From NCBI GenBank assembly GCA_945870025.1, contig CAMBQN010000027.1, positions 1 through 37,093 on the forward strand: a stretch of DNA of 37,093 nucleotides. The letters are read 5' to 3'. A model generated the notes under the pieces. That model worked only from the letters and a program-made list of their open reading frames with translations, had not been told where the DNA came from and did no database searches. This DNA comes from Akkermansia muciniphila (GTDB taxonomy: Bacteria; Verrucomicrobiota; Kiritimatiellia; RFP12; JAAYNR01). Both the position numbers and the translations under genes were made by a program. Positions 1 through 8,529 of this stretch are shown in pieces; the first letter of the stretch is position 1, and each line of letters opens with the position of its first letter.

Positions 1-714
1 TCGCGCCATCCTGCAGGACTCAACCGCAATGAACTGGCAGCAAAGACAGCCTGCTCACCCACCATGATTTATCGCATCTGCATGACGCTGACGCACGGCG
101 GGTATTTATCGCGTCATGACGAGACCGGGCTTTACCGGCTCTCGCGCAAGCTGCTCGACTTGGGATGCGCGGGCTCGGATGAATATAGTCTCACCGTTGT
201 CGCATGGCCGGAGATGGTTGCCTTGCGTGACGAGTCGGGGATGACAAACATGGTGGGCTGTCTATATGACGATGAAGAAGGTGTGGTCCTTGAAGTCGCG
301 GAGAGCCGTAGCCGTATGCGCTTTGTCGTTGAAAAGGGTTTCAGCACGCGCGATTTTCATACGGGCGCAGGTTGGAAAAGCATCCTCGCCTTTCTTCCGC
401 CAGCCCGTCTCCAGTCAATCGTGAAGCGCATGAAGTTTGCGAAGTTCACAGAGCATACGATTGTGACTCCCAAGGAATTTTTGAGGGAACTGGAAGAGGC
501 ACGTTTGAAAGGCTATGCCTTTGACCGGCAGGAGGCGACCATCGGCATCAACTGTGTCGCCGCGCCGATCTTTAATCGCAAGGGTGAGGCGGTCGGCACG
601 CTCAACATGTCCGGCTTTACCGACCAATTGCCAAAAAAGGATTTTGAAAAGAACGGATTGCTGGTGAAGGCGTATGCCGACAAGATCAGCCGTAAGCTGG
701 GTTACGAAGGGTGA
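1..714 (+). CDS. IclR-family transcriptional regulator, 5'-truncated by window edge
   Basis: The frame is open from base 1, so the gene begins upstream of the window. The ATG at 64 lies inside the DNA-binding domain and is not the start. The first visible residues (GLNRNELAAKT, then MIYRICMTL and GGYLSRHDETGLYRLS) match the recognition helix and wing of an IclR winged helix-turn-helix. The rest is the IclR effector-binding domain (VGCLYDDEEGVVLEV, RMRFVVEKG, INCVAAPIF, VGTLNMSG). IclR proteins are dimeric regulators that bind small catabolic ligands and usually control adjacent genes, so the genes at 930-5952 on the same strand are the likely targets. The ligand cannot be predicted. The stop is TGA at 712-714. 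Confidence 0.88.
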   Translation, partial: SRHPAGLNRNELAAKTACSPTMIYRICMTLTHGGYLSRHDETGLYRLSRKLLDLGCAGSDEYSLTVVAWPEMVALRDESGMTNMVGCLYDDEEGVVLEVAESRSRMRFVVEKGFSTRDFHTGAGWKSILAFLPPARLQSIVKRMKFAKFTEHTIVTPKEFLRELEEARLKGYAFDRQEATIGINCVAAPIFNRKGEAVGTLNMSGFTDQLPKKDFEKNGLLVKAYADKISRKLGYEG

Positions 715-756
715 TCGGACCACCAGGCGAGAGGGAATAACTGGAGAGATTGTAAG

Positions 757-904
757 GGAATCATGGAATGCTGGAATATTGGAATAGTGGAAGAAGTTTC
801 CAGCTGGAGGGACGCGCTTTGTCGCGTCCGGCCTCGACGAAGCGTGGCCCTCCAGAAGCGATATTCTCCATCATTCCAACATTCCCATATTCCAACATTC
901 CAAT
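757..904. repeat. Inverted GGAATNNT octamer tracts flanking a GC-rich palindrome
   Basis: Bases 757-793 are four and a half degenerate copies of an 8-base word, GGAATNNT. Bases 866-904 carry the same word on the other strand (ATTCC spaced every 8 bases). The two tracts are inverted arms enclosing a GC-rich palindromic core (804-855). The right arm ends about 12 bases before the ribosome binding site of the next gene. The element fills most of the 215-base gap between the IclR gene and the uroporphyrinogen-decarboxylase-like gene and may form a hairpin in the transcript. A related tract and core lies at 5959-6098. Confidence 0.85.
804..855. repeat. REPIN-like palindrome, first copy
   Basis: The arms 804-819 and 840-855 are complementary at 14 of 16 positions (CTGGAGGG at one end, CCCTCCAG at the other). 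The left half also folds on itself: GGACGCG (810-816) and CGCGTCC (823-829) form a perfect 7-bp stem. A palindrome whose arms contain their own small palindromes resembles two REP sequences in inverted orientation (a REPIN/BIME). No RAYT transposase gene is present in the window. Confidence 0.7.
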
Positions 905-929
905 GAAGTTATAAACGAGGAGAACGGAT

Positions 930-2099
930 ATGACACGCGAAGAGAGAGTACTGAACATCATCAACGGCAAGGAAGTCGATTATCTGCCGAGCCAGATCAC
1001 GATCGCGGACCGCTCGAAAGATGAGCAGGTGGCCAAGGCTTTGGGCTTGAAGAGTGGTGCGGAGTTGGACGATTATCTGGACAACCACTTGTGTCTCTCC
1101 TTCACGCTCTGCGATACGCCGCTCTTCTATCGCAATGTCGAAGAGAAGATGCGCGAACTGGAAGCCAAGGGCTATGCCAAGGTCGACCGCAAGAACAAGA
1201 TTGTCTACGATACCTGGGGTACGGGCGTGCAAATCGGCGAGGATGGTTTCTTTGCCTGCTATAATCCGTTGCAGGGGAACGCCGAGAAGAACAAGATGGC
1301 GGAACCCTTCCTGCCAGACAGCTTCGACCGTGAAATCCTGAAGATGCCCTTTAATGAGGCGGTGCTGGCCTATCAGCCGCCCAACCCCCTGCGTCCGGAT
1401 AATATGGATGACATCATCCGCGACCTCAAGGCAAACGCAAACGGTGAGCATCTGGTCGTGCCTGGCGGCTATGCCGGCATCTTCGAGCGCGCCTATTGTG
1501 TGATGGGCATGGAGGAGTTCTTTGTCGAGTCGCTGATCGACCCGGAGTCAACCGCTGTCTTGCTGGATAAAATCACAGACTACAAAGTCGCGCTGGCCAA
1601 ACGTAAGATTGAAATCGGCTGCAAGGTTGGTCATCATAGCGATGATATCGGCTGCCAGACCGGTCCGCTGATTACGCCCTCGGTCTTTGTCGATTTGATT
1701 CTCCCGCGCACCAAGAAGCTCTTTGACGTCTACAAGAATGCAGGGCTTCCTGTGATCATGCATTCGTGCGGCAACATCATGCAGTTCCTGCCCGCCTTGA
1801 TGGATATTGGGCTCGATATGCTGGAGCCGGTGCAGCCCTGCATGGGACTTGAAGAACTCATGCAACGCTTTGGAGGCAAGCTCACGCTCTGGGGCGGTAT
1901 TGATACGCAGGAGATTTTACCGCATGGCACGCCGGCTGAGGTGGCCGCTGAGACGCGCAGGGTCATGCGCTTGCTCGGGAAGGGCGGACGGTACATGGTC
2001 GCCCCGTCACAGGAAGTCATGGCCGATGTCCCGGCCGCAAACATCGCCGCCATGCTCTCCACCATCCGCGAAGAACGCGGCAACTACCGTTCATTCTAA
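930..2099 (+). CDS. Uroporphyrinogen decarboxylase (URO-D) superfamily protein, MtaA/CmuA-like
   Basis: A 389-residue protein of the URO-D fold, more like the corrinoid methyltransferase branch (MtaA, CmuA and relatives) than true HemE. It opens with MTREERVLNIINGKEVDYLP, the usual start of this branch, and has a good ribosome binding site, GAGGAG at 917-922. His278 and Cys280 (motif HSCGN) match the His-x-Cys zinc site of MtaA-type enzymes. The third zinc Cys is not evident: the aligned stretch reads VAPSQEVMADVP. Many such paralogues in anaerobic PVC bacteria have no proven substrate. Methyl transfer or demethylation of a small molecule is a guess from the family. The next gene starts 10 bases downstream, which suggests co-transcription. 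A heme-biosynthesis role is unlikely from the context. Confidence 0.85.
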   Translation: MTREERVLNIINGKEVDYLPSQITIADRSKDEQVAKALGLKSGAELDDYLDNHLCLSFTLCDTPLFYRNVEEKMRELEAKGYAKVDRKNKIVYDTWGTGVQIGEDGFFACYNPLQGNAEKNKMAEPFLPDSFDREILKMPFNEAVLAYQPPNPLRPDNMDDIIRDLKANANGEHLVVPGGYAGIFERAYCVMGMEEFFVESLIDPESTAVLLDKITDYKVALAKRKIEIGCKVGHHSDDIGCQTGPLITPSVFVDLILPRTKKLFDVYKNAGLPVIMHSCGNIMQFLPALMDIGLDMLEPVQPCMGLEELMQRFGGKLTLWGGIDTQEILPHGTPAEVAAETRRVMRLLGKGGRYMVAPSQEVMADVPAANIAAMLSTIREERGNYRSF

Positions 2100-2109
2100 A
2101 AGGATTTCT

Positions 2110-3075
2110 ATGAGTTTACTTAAGACCGCCCAATTCGGATTTGATCTTTCAACCGTCGGCTCAAATGCCGAGGGCCTCTTTGTCCATCAGGGATATGTCT
2201 ATTTCGGACTTCACAATGTGTCGCTTAACAAGCCAGGCGGCGTGGGACGCATCACGCCAGCCGGCAAGGTTGAGAAAGTCTTTGATCTGCCCATGCACGC
2301 GGATGGAAAGCGGCCTTCGATTCTGGGAGTAGCTGTGGGGGCAGATGGCGATGTCTATCTCGCGGATTGCCAGTTCACGGAGTTGTGCTGGGGCGGCTCC
2401 TGCCTCTGGCGCATTGTCCATGAGAAGGGTATCCCTGTGCGTGCGGAGATTGCTGCAACCGGGTTGAATTATCCGAATGGCATTGCTGTAAAGGGCGACT
2501 GCCTCTATGTCTCCGATACGATCATCAAACGCGAGGGCGCGATCACAACGAGCGGGGTAGTCCGATTCAATGTCAATGAATTCAAATCGGGAAAGACGGT
2601 TGCAGTCAAGATGGAACCCTCGGATCCGCATTACCTCTGCGACATGACAACAGACACCACGAACGGAGGGTTCCCGTATGGTGCGAATGGCATTACGTTT
2701 GACGAGAACAATCAGTTGTACGTGACGGACTTTGGCACCTGCCGTATCTGGAAGGTCGTGCTGGATGCGCACGACAAGGTGGTCTCCTGCGCCTCGATCG
2801 TGGATACGAAGCCGTTGGGCTTTATGACCTTGGATGGCGCGCATTATGATGCGCAGGAGAAGGTGGTCTGGTTTGCCGATCCGTTGGGGAACAGTATCGG
2901 CGGCTTGCGCGTGGCAACAGGGGAGGTCTTTGTTCTGGCGCGCGGTGGCGGGACATTGGATCTGCCGACCGATGTTGCACGGCTGGGGAATAAGCTCTAT
3001 ATTGTCAGTATCAATATTGACTTTGGCCCGCATAAGGGAACAACGGAGCATGTGATGTCTGTAATCGAAATGTAG
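2110..3075 (+). CDS. SMP-30/gluconolactonase/NHL-type beta-propeller protein
   Basis: A 321-residue protein. The frame stays open upstream to about 1807, but that part is only the URO-D gene read in another frame. The ATG at 2110 follows AAAAGGA (2097-2103) and is the convincing start. Blade-like repeats are visible: GVAVGADGDVYLADCQF, YPNGIAVKGDCLYVSDT, GANGITFDENNQLYVTDFG and DLPTDVARLGNKLYIVS. This is the pattern of SMP-30/gluconolactonase-like or NHL six-bladed propellers. No signal peptide is seen, so it is probably cytoplasmic. Enzymes of this group hydrolyse sugar lactones or related esters, but many members are uncharacterised. It sits between the URO-D-like gene and the diheme protein gene with gaps of 10 and 21 bases, so the three are probably one transcript. 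Confidence 0.75.
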   Translation: MSLLKTAQFGFDLSTVGSNAEGLFVHQGYVYFGLHNVSLNKPGGVGRITPAGKVEKVFDLPMHADGKRPSILGVAVGADGDVYLADCQFTELCWGGSCLWRIVHEKGIPVRAEIAATGLNYPNGIAVKGDCLYVSDTIIKREGAITTSGVVRFNVNEFKSGKTVAVKMEPSDPHYLCDMTTDTTNGGFPYGANGITFDENNQLYVTDFGTCRIWKVVLDAHDKVVSCASIVDTKPLGFMTLDGAHYDAQEKVVWFADPLGNSIGGLRVATGEVFVLARGGGTLDLPTDVARLGNKLYIVSINIDFGPHKGTTEHVMSVIEM

Positions 3076-3096
3076 AAGCGAAGCAAGGGGGGAGTT

Positions 3097-5952
3097 ATGA
3101 CGGCAAAATGGATTGTACCTTTGGGGATTGCACTGGCGACAAGCGTCAGCGCGGAAAATATATTGGAGAAGGAATGGCTGTTCCAGTGTAATAATCAGCC
3201 GACACTCGCGTCTGTCACCAATGAGATTCGGTATACACAGGAGATGATCATGCGTACACCGAAGGTAGATTTCGCTGCGGAGCAGAAGGCGCTCGATGCC
3301 CTTGTGAAAACAACGCTTCAGGAAGCCGACGCAGAGAAGCTGTATCTGGCGGTTCGCGCGATCAAACGCGAGGTCATGTTCAAAAATCCAGTGGTGAATT
3401 TTGATCGTGTCCTGCTGATTGACAATCCGTATCCCAAGGGAAAGCAGGGGGATGGTGTCCATTGGGCGCATGAGTCTCTGCAGCGCAATGGCTTCATCCG
3501 TGATCTGGGAGGGAGCTTAATCACTGTGCCGATCAGAGGGTTGGATGCAGGCAAGCCGAGCGATCAGCCCTTGCAGGATCTGCTCCCGCAATTGAAAGGG
3601 AGCTTTACGCGTCCCGATTTGTCGTGGGATGGCAAGCGCATTATCTTTAGTTACTGCCCGACGAATGATCTCTCCTATCACCTCTATTCCTGCAATGCGG
3701 ACGGGACGGAGCTGAAGCAGTTGACCTTCGGCGATTATGATGACCATGACCCTCTCTTTTCCCCTGATGGCAAAATTATCTTTATCACGTCGCGTCAGCA
3801 TAGTTATGTGCGCTGCTTCCCTGCCTCTCATTCCTTCGCGCTTGCGCGGTGTGATGCGGACGGGAAAAACATCTATGTGATTTCAGCCAATGGCGAGCCG
3901 GAATATCTGCCGGCTGTGCTCAACGATGGGCGCATCATCTTTACACGCTGGGAATATACGGACAAGGCGCTGTGGCGCGTGCAGAGTCTCTGGACCATGG
4001 ATCAGGACGGCTGCAATGTCCAGACCTTCTGGGGGAGCCAGAGCGTATGGCCGGACGTGCTGACGGAAGCGCGACCGATTCCGGGTAGCACCAAAGTGAT
4101 GTTTACAGGCGTGGGCCATCACGCGTGGTATGACGGGACGATAGGCATCATCGATCCTGTCAAAGGGCTTAACTATCCGGACGGACTCTGCCGTATCACG
4201 CGCGACCAGCCCTGGCCGGAAGTCGGGAATGGGCCTGCTGATCCTGCCCCGCATGTCGAGTATCATACTGCAGGCAAGCTGGGCGCCTACAAGACGCCCT
4301 GGCCGCTCTCAGAGGAACTCTTCATGGTCTCTGCCCGTGAGGGTGGACTGATCGGCATGAGCGGCACGCGCACCAATCAGTTCAGGCTCTATCTGATGGA
4401 TGTGTATGGCAACCGGGAGCTGATCTATCGCGGGCAATACAATGCACTTTATGCCATGCCCTTTCAGCCGCGCAAGCGGCCGACAGCCATGACCGACAAG
4501 GTGAAATGGCCGAAGATTACGCACAACGGGCAGGGGGACACCTTTGGGAAGGACAACCGTCAGGAGATTGCGCCCGCGATATTCTACAGCAACGACGTCT
4601 TTGAAAATGCGCCGCCGATTCTCAAAGAGAAGGGTAAATTCCTCCGCGTGATCCAGATGGATCCCAAGACCTATACGACGTGGAGAAAGACTGTGCAGCA
4701 TGATGGTCCTGCTGTGAGCGTCTTTCAAGCGGATGGCGTCAAACGCATCTTGGGAACCGTGCCTATCGAAGTGGACGGCAGTGTGAATTTTGAGATCCCG
4801 CCTGGCGAGTCCATCTTCTTCCAGATGCTGGATGCGGAGGGGCGCGCCATCTATGTCATGCGCAGTTTTGCCAATGGCATGCCCGGGGAGCGTCGCGGCT
4901 GTTTCGGCTGCCATGAGACCAGCATGAAGACCCGCTCCATCCAGTCACCTGAAAAATATAAGATGGGTAAGGCCTTGCAGAAGCCTGCTGTCAAGCTGAC
5001 GCCTCCCTCCTGGGGGGCAGGCGAGAGCGTCGGATATACGCGCTTTGTCCAGCCTGTTCTGGAGAAGCACTGCGCAAGCTGTCACAACAAAGCCGGCTCA
5101 GAGGCCAACAAGAAGCTCGACATGAACTATCGTCCCTCCACACATGGCTGGGGGGTGAATGTCTATCACCGTCCGTATGACATCAGCCCCTTTGCTGAGC
5201 CGTATTATACCTTGGTCGGGGCGGCGTGCCACTGGGCTCATCCACGCCAGAAGGATGCGCGCGGTGTGCCTGAAAATCTAGCGGGCATCTTCATTGTTGA
5301 AGGGTACAACAGTCACGATCCCGCGAACCTGGCAACCCTGCCTCCGTATACAGCCTTCTCCTCGGTGAGCACGTTGATCTCTAATGCGTGCAGCGGCGCG
5401 CATCATCAAGTGAAGGTGACAGGCTTGGAACGCGAACGTCTGATCGCCTGGGTGGACTGCAACGGCCCCTTCCTGGGCGAGGAGGAGATCCGGCAAATGT
5501 TCGATCCGCAGCATCCGGAGATTGACGCCAATCCGAAGGTGCGTCCGCGCATTGCGACCGCGCCGCGCATCAATCGCTTTAACCTCCGTCAGGATGGCGA
5601 TACGTTTGCGCTGTGCGGACCGCTCAAGCTGGCGGACACGAATAAAGTGCCGGACCGTGCACAAATGATACGCGACTATCGCATGGAGATGATCAAGAAA
5701 GAGAATTATAAAGTGGAGATTCTCTCAGCGATCTATGCGACCAAGGAAAAGACACCGCGGGCTGTGGATGTGACGGAGAAGATTCGTCCGACCTTCCAAG
5801 GCACGCGCTTTTCGCCGATCCTGAATTACAACGAAGCATTTGAACCGATCGCACCGATTGTCAAACAACTGACGATTGATTACACCATTAACAACGGCCC
5901 CAAGAAGACCGTCACCTTTGCTGAAAACCGCGAAATCATCCTGCCGCTGTAG
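3097..5952 (+). CDS. Secreted PD40 beta-propeller / diheme c-type cytochrome, hydrazine-synthase-alpha-like family
   Basis: A 951-residue exported protein with a signal peptide (MTAKWIVPLGIALATSVSA, then EN) and a strong ribosome binding site, GGGGGAG just before the ATG. The middle holds TolB/PD40-like blades (FTRPDLSWDGKRIIF, HDPLFSPDGKIIFITSR, LPAVLNDGRIIFTRW). The C-terminal half has two c-type heme motifs, C602-FGCH and C659-ASCH. The stretch VPIEVDGSVNFEIPPGES through to the first heme motif is typical of the large PVC family related to the middle domain of hydrazine synthase alpha. Most of these relatives are not in anammox organisms and have no known function, so hydrazine synthesis is not implied. 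A periplasmic redox or ligand-oxidising role is inferred. It is probably co-transcribed with the two genes before it. Confidence 0.8.
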   Translation: MTAKWIVPLGIALATSVSAENILEKEWLFQCNNQPTLASVTNEIRYTQEMIMRTPKVDFAAEQKALDALVKTTLQEADAEKLYLAVRAIKREVMFKNPVVNFDRVLLIDNPYPKGKQGDGVHWAHESLQRNGFIRDLGGSLITVPIRGLDAGKPSDQPLQDLLPQLKGSFTRPDLSWDGKRIIFSYCPTNDLSYHLYSCNADGTELKQLTFGDYDDHDPLFSPDGKIIFITSRQHSYVRCFPASHSFALARCDADGKNIYVISANGEPEYLPAVLNDGRIIFTRWEYTDKALWRVQSLWTMDQDGCNVQTFWGSQSVWPDVLTEARPIPGSTKVMFTGVGHHAWYDGTIGIIDPVKGLNYPDGLCRITRDQPWPEVGNGPADPAPHVEYHTAGKLGAYKTPWPLSEELFMVSAREGGLIGMSGTRTNQFRLYLMDVYGNRELIYRGQYNALYAMPFQPRKRPTAMTDKVKWPKITHNGQGDTFGKDNRQEIAPAIFYSNDVFENAPPILKEKGKFLRVIQMDPKTYTTWRKTVQHDGPAVSVFQADGVKRILGTVPIEVDGSVNFEIPPGESIFFQMLDAEGRAIYVMRSFANGMPGERRGCFGCHETSMKTRSIQSPEKYKMGKALQKPAVKLTPPSWGAGESVGYTRFVQPVLEKHCASCHNKAGSEANKKLDMNYRPSTHGWGVNVYHRPYDISPFAEPYYTLVGAACHWAHPRQKDARGVPENLAGIFIVEGYNSHDPANLATLPPYTAFSSVSTLISNACSGAHHQVKVTGLERERLIAWVDCNGPFLGEEEIRQMFDPQHPEIDANPKVRPRIATAPRINRFNLRQDGDTFALCGPLKLADTNKVPDRAQMIRDYRMEMIKKENYKVEILSAIYATKEKTPRAVDVTEKIRPTFQGTRFSPILNYNEAFEPIAPIVKQLTIDYTINNGPKKTVTFAENREIILPL

Positions 5953-5958
5953 CTTTGC

Positions 5959-6098
5959 TGGAATTGTGGAATGTGGGAATCGTGGGGATACGTGCTGGGC
6001 GAATAGGCGTCTCGCCTGTTCACTGGTACGGCGGCTGCCGGACCGCCCGACATATATTCCCTGCTTCGCTGTACAGGCGAGGACGCCTATACGCCCAG
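5959..6098. repeat. GGAATNNT tract followed by a second REPIN-like palindrome
   Basis: Directly after the stop of the diheme gene, bases 5959-5990 are four degenerate copies of the GGAATNNT octamer. They are followed by a palindrome with arms 5995-6019 and 6073-6098 (CTGGGCG at one end, CGCCCAG at the other), paired with one mismatch and one single-base bulge. Each arm has its own hairpin: AGGCG-TCT-CGCCT on the left and AGGCG-AGGA-CGCCT on the right. The architecture matches 757-904, although the core sequence is different. No clear right-hand octamer tract remains. It lies between convergent genes and could act as a bidirectional terminator. Confidence 0.8.
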
Positions 6099-6108
6099 AA
6101 TTCTAGCA

Positions 6109-6918
6109 TTATTCTATCGCTAATAGGTTGCGGATGGAGATGAGGTCGGGTGACATCGTCTCCTTCCCAAGGGTCTGCCAGCGGTGAAGCGTGGCGAGGT
6201 CGTTGCGTCGCTTGGCGAGATAGCCAAGGTAGAAGAGCGCCTTTGCCTTGAGCATGTCATCCGCAGGTGCTTTCTCATGCAGGCTCTTTTGGTATGCCGC
6301 CAGAAAGGCGGACTCGGCTTCCTTGTAATTCTTGAGATGTTTGATCAATATTTCTCCGCGGGCGATCTCTAGACTCACATTGTATGGATTGTGTTTGATG
6401 CCCTTCTCAAGAAGCAAGACAGCCTCTTGTGGCTGTTCGAGCATGGTTGACAGCGCATAAGAGGTCGCCTCAAAGGCGAGGATATTATGCGGCGAGGCTT
6501 CGCAGGCAGCCCAATACCAAGGCAACAGCTCCTCCGTTTTATCGCGATCAAGGTGGATATGCGCTTCGGCGTGGATGTGCTTGTTGAGATATCCCCACGG
6601 ATCAAATCTGCTCAGAAAATGTTTTTGGTGGAGATGCTGTCCATGGTCATCCTCGTGATGCTGGTCGCCTCCTGTGATCGCCTGGCAGTCGTCATGGTCG
6701 GTGATGCCGCCATGGTAATAGGACTCGGCTTTGCTGATCATCGCTTGGCTGATCAGATCGCGCGCATCTCCTGCAAGAATGTCCAGCAGGTTGCCGCTGT
6801 TTCCCTGCTGCGGATGGGCAGAATACCCCTGCTGCGCACTGTTGCGTGCGATAAGCCAGTCGGTTGTGAACAACAAACAAGGCATCAGGGGTATGAGCAG
6901 ATAGAAGCCTTTAATCAT
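6109..6918 (-). CDS. Membrane-anchored TPR-like protein with His-rich segment
   Basis: A 269-residue protein. The ATG at 6918, four bases after the permease stop, is preferred over a TTG at 6957 that overlaps the permease gene. No good ribosome binding site is visible, so translation may be coupled. Residues 5-23 are a hydrophobic anchor or signal (FYLLIPLMPCLLFTT). Residues 69-122 are very rich in His and Asp (12 His, for example HHEDDHGQHLHQKH), suggesting metal binding. Residues from about 125 onward look like tetratricopeptide helices (HNILAFEATSYALSTMLEQP, NPYNVSLEIARGEIL, AKALFYLGYLAKRRND). It is the last gene of an ABC exporter operon. I do not recognise a named family. Confidence 0.7.
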   Translation of the reverse strand: MIKGFYLLIPLMPCLLFTTDWLIARNSAQQGYSAHPQQGNSGNLLDILAGDARDLISQAMISKAESYYHGGITDHDDCQAITGGDQHHEDDHGQHLHQKHFLSRFDPWGYLNKHIHAEAHIHLDRDKTEELLPWYWAACEASPHNILAFEATSYALSTMLEQPQEAVLLLEKGIKHNPYNVSLEIARGEILIKHLKNYKEAESAFLAAYQKSLHEKAPADDMLKAKALFYLGYLAKRRNDLATLHRWQTLGKETMSPDLISIRNLLAIE

Positions 6919-6922
6919 GAGA

Positions 6923-7702
6923 TTAGATTTTTTTGCGATTAAATAACCAGGCCGCAAGTCCGAAACAAATCATAGAATAGATGACCGCATACGCAAAGGC
7001 GGCGCAGCAAATGAGCCAGGGGATGGCAGGCCAGTGATGGATCAGGCGTGTACGTACATCAAAAAATTCATAATGAGGTGCGATCCAGTAGATCACTTTC
7101 AGCAAGTGGCGCAAGGCAGGGGTCTGGTCAGCAATCAATACGGGAATATTCTGTCCATACAGCAGCATGCTGACAACGATGATCCCGATGATGGAGAAAT
7201 TCGCATCGGCGTGGATGAAGATCGAACCCAGGAACGCAAGCGATGTCGCGAGGAGGATGAAGCCTGCATGGAGTAGCAACGCCTGAAGCCAGACCTCCCA
7301 GGGGAAGACAGCGCTCTTGAGAATGTTAATGGTCGCGTAGAGGGTGTAGAAGAGCAGGAGCACAGAGAGCGATGCCATCAACACCCCGGCATAACGCCCC
7401 AGAAGAATCAATGTGCGCGAGGCAGGCTTGGACAGCAGCGGATAGATCGTCCGGGATTCCAGTTCAGTTGGGATGATGCGCGCTGTGCGGGTCATGGAGA
7501 TGACCAGCATGAAGATCCAAACCAGCAGCAGTGCAATCTCATTGAGGTAACGGCTGGCACCTTTTACACCGAAGGGCGTTGCAAAGGACATCGGGACGAG
7601 CACTACCAGGGTCAGCATCGCTACGACAATCAGGTCTTTACGGCGGTAGAGGTCCAACAGCGAGAGCCGGACGAGCGCTTTTAACTGAATAACATGATTC
7701 AT
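6923..7702 (-). CDS. ABC-2 type transporter permease
   Basis: A 259-residue integral membrane protein with about six hydrophobic segments (VVAMLTLVVLVPMSF, IALLLVWIFMLVISM, GVLMASLSVLLLFYTLY, GFILLATSLAFLGSI, IIGIIVVSMLLYG, CAAFAYAVIYSMICFG). The segment RIIPTELESRTIYPLLSKPASR between the second and third helices is the loop typical of ABC-2/NosY-like permeases. AAGGAA stands 8 bases before the ATG, and the gene starts 12 bases after the ATPase stop. It should form the channel of an exporter with the adjacent ATPase. The substrate is unknown. Similar two-gene systems act in copper or gliding-type export and in bacteriocin resistance. Confidence 0.85.
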   Translation of the reverse strand: MNHVIQLKALVRLSLLDLYRRKDLIVVAMLTLVVLVPMSFATPFGVKGASRYLNEIALLLVWIFMLVISMTRTARIIPTELESRTIYPLLSKPASRTLILLGRYAGVLMASLSVLLLFYTLYATINILKSAVFPWEVWLQALLLHAGFILLATSLAFLGSIFIHADANFSIIGIIVVSMLLYGQNIPVLIADQTPALRHLLKVIYWIAPHYEFFDVRTRLIHHWPAIPWLICCAAFAYAVIYSMICFGLAAWLFNRKKI

Positions 7703-7714
7703 ACAATCGATTCC

Positions 7715-8434
7715 TTAGGGGGTCTCCAGGACATGCAGGAAGATACGTTCAAGATTGGTATTGCCGTCGCCGGCGACCTCTGACATGGGCTTGTCGAGGA
7801 CGAGCTTGCCGGCCTTCATGATAGCGACACGGTCGCACATCAGCTCGGCTTCGGAGAGTTCGTGCGAGGAGAAGAGGATCGTCTTGCCTTTGGCCTTTAA
7901 CTCCAGAATCAAATCCCGCAAATGAATGCGTGCAAGCGGATCGAGTCCTGTAAACGGCTCATCGAGAATCAGCAAGTCAGGGTCATGCAAGATCGCCTGG
8001 GCAATGCCGGCCCGCTGGAGCATCCCCTTGGAGTAGGTCTTGAGCTGCCGGTCGCCCGCCTCTTGAAGTCCGGTTCGCTCAATGAGTTCCTCTGTGCGCT
8101 GACGGATGTGCGCGGGGGACATGCCGCAGAGCCCCCCGTAAAAAGCGAGGAGTTCGTAAATGTTGAGATAGGGGTAATAATAGGCTGTCTCGGGCATGAA
8201 CCCGACGCGCTGGCGTGTGACTGCATCTGCGGGGTCTTTGCCAAAGACAGAGATCTTCCCGCTGTCCGGGGCAAAGAAGCCCAACAGCATCTTGATCGTC
8301 GTGGTCTTCCCTGCACCATTCGTGCCCAGAAATCCCAGAATCTCGCCTGCCTGGAGGGATAGCGTGAGCTGGGAGACCGCTTTGCATTCGCCATAAGACT
8401 TGCTGATAGTGTCAATCCTGATGACAGAGGACAT
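7715..8434 (-). CDS. ABC transporter ATP-binding protein
   Basis: A 239-residue ATPase with every expected motif: Walker [10 protein letters not shown] (residues 37-45), a Q-loop region ([11 protein letters not shown]), signature YSKGMLQR (134-141), Walker B LLILDEP (154-160), D-loop GLDP and H-loop His191 (FSSHELSE). The lineup is typical of the ABC-2 exporter subfamily (CcmA/NosF-like). The start has a purine-rich site (GGGAGAAG) just upstream. It is the first gene of a three-gene minus-strand operon with the permease and the TPR protein. Confidence 0.93.
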   Translation of the reverse strand: MSSVIRIDTISKSYGECKAVSQLTLSLQAGEILGFLGTNGAGKTTTIKMLLGFFAPDSGKISVFGKDPADAVTRQRVGFMPETAYYYPYLNIYELLAFYGGLCGMSPAHIRQRTEELIERTGLQEAGDRQLKTYSKGMLQRAGIAQAILHDPDLLILDEPFTGLDPLARIHLRDLILELKAKGKTILFSSHELSEAELMCDRVAIMKAGKLVLDKPMSEVAGDGNTNLERIFLHVLETP

Positions 8435-8457
8435 CTCTTCTCCCTCATTTAAAGTGT

Positions 8458-8486
8458 ATTAAAATTACAGCTTCATCATACTCCAA
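8458..8486 (-). promoter_or_regulatory. Putative sigma-70-like promoter of the ABC exporter operon
   Basis: On the minus strand, TTGGAG (8486-8481), a 17-base spacer and TTTAAT (8463-8458) lie about 25 bases upstream of the ATPase start. The -10 matches the consensus at 5 of 6 positions; the -35 is weak at 3 of 6. The area is AT-rich compared with the genes around it. Confidence 0.35.
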
Positions 8487-8529
8487 GTCATTCCCCCTTG
8501 CAACCGGAAAAAATGAACTGACAAGGTGT

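Noticed and set aside
1807-2109. N-terminal extension of the SMP-30-type protein
   Set aside because: The frame is open only because it shadows the URO-D-like gene; the ATG at 2110 has its own ribosome binding site and begins the propeller.
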